Source of the DNA: an uncultured Tepidimonas sp.
GTDB lineage: Bacteria > Pseudomonadota > Gammaproteobacteria > Burkholderiales > Burkholderiaceae_C
DNA length: 5,174 bases
Direction of reading: 5' to 3'
NCBI GenBank assembly: GCA_937949455.1
Contig: CALEDU010000127.1
Location: 1-5,174, forward strand
Below the pieces are notes generated by a model, which was not told where the DNA came from, did no database searches, and saw only the letters and a list, made by a program, of their open reading frames with translations. Position numbers and translations under genes: made by a program. This document shows positions 4,917-5,174 of this stretch, piece by piece. Position 1 is the first letter of the stretch; each line of letters begins with the position of its first letter.

Positions 4917-5174
4917 ATGCCAAGCAGAAAGACGACGAAGGCGGCTGCGGCCGCAGCGGCAAGATGGCCGTCCATTCCCAAAGAACTCATGGACCCGTTT
5001 GTCTCTGGCTCCGATGAGCGCCGAGGCTGTTGAGGACATCTCGACGGCCTTCAAGAAGGCGCTCATCGAGCGCGCCCTGGGCGCTGAACTGTCGCATCAC
5101 CTGGGGTGCGGCCCCGGCGATGCCCGCCCCGGCGCTTTACCGGCTTTGACGACAAGATCGTAGCCATGTACGCC
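4870..5174 (+). mobile_element. decayed IS256-family insertion sequence, left part
   Basis: The broken transposase and the AT-rich TATCCGGAATTTTGTGTGTG just upstream suggest the left end of an IS256-family element, running off the right edge. The left boundary near 4870 is a guess based on the short distance normally found between terminal repeat and transposase start. A boundary near 4731 is the alternative. No target-site duplication can be checked because the right end is outside the window. Confidence 0.55.
4917..5174 (+). pseudogene. IS256-family transposase, 5' remnant with frameshift and deletion
   Basis: The ATG at 4917 opens a typical N-terminus of one IS256-type group: MPSRKTTKAAA, then RWPSIPKELMDPFVSG. 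An extra base around 5010-5013 (GGCTCCGATGAG where GGCCCGATGAGC would be expected) throws this frame into a stop at 5031-5033. The next frame continues the protein as MSAEAVEDISTAFKKALIER and then ALGAELSHHLG. From about 5130 the sequence jumps to RRFTGFDDKIVAMYA in the original frame. The segment that normally lies between HHLG...ARP and RRFTGF, roughly 40-45 residues from memory, is missing. The gene therefore has one frameshift and one internal deletion within its first 90 codons and cannot give an active transposase. The catalytic DDE region would lie beyond the right edge. Confidence 0.85.

Noticed and set aside
1..5174. CRISPR array, toxin-antitoxin pair, phage genes or defence system.
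   Set aside because: No regularly spaced repeats and no recognisable genes of these kinds were seen on either strand.

Overview
The window is high-GC DNA whose gene content and promoter style suggest a betaproteobacterium, probably of the order Burkholderiales. This rests on recalled family resemblance and composition, not on a search. No gene settles the genus.

Layout, left to right. The first ~2.1 kb is a minus-strand transcription unit reading leftwards: hpnC (hydroxysqualene synthase), an RND efflux periplasmic adaptor whose start overlaps the hpnC stop by 7 bases, and the first 35 codons of an RND inner-membrane permease cut by the window edge. Divergent from hpnC is a small plus-strand gene of unknown function that appears to carry a +1 frameshift at a GGGG run. 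Next comes a complete tRNA-Leu(UAG) with encoded CCA and a good -10 box upstream. After a 307-bp stretch without a recognisable gene lies a two-repeat TMEM165/GDT1-type cation transporter, probably a manganese exporter. It is followed by an exported metallo-beta-lactamase-fold hydrolase with a Tat-like signal and a full set of zinc ligands. The right end holds the 5' part of an IS256-family transposase, broken by a frameshift and an internal deletion, preceded by AT-richer sequence with possible insertion-sequence ends.

How the genes relate. The left operon joins isoprenoid/hopanoid lipid synthesis (hpnC) to an efflux system without hpnD or hpnE beside it, which is the most unusual arrangement here. 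The genes on the right look like independent housekeeping or stress loci. The IS relic marks a rearrangement-prone edge. I found no convincing evidence of a new defence, phage or biosynthetic system. The points most worth checking are the hpnC-RND coupling, the frameshifted small gene, the palindrome at the transporter promoter, and the decayed IS end.
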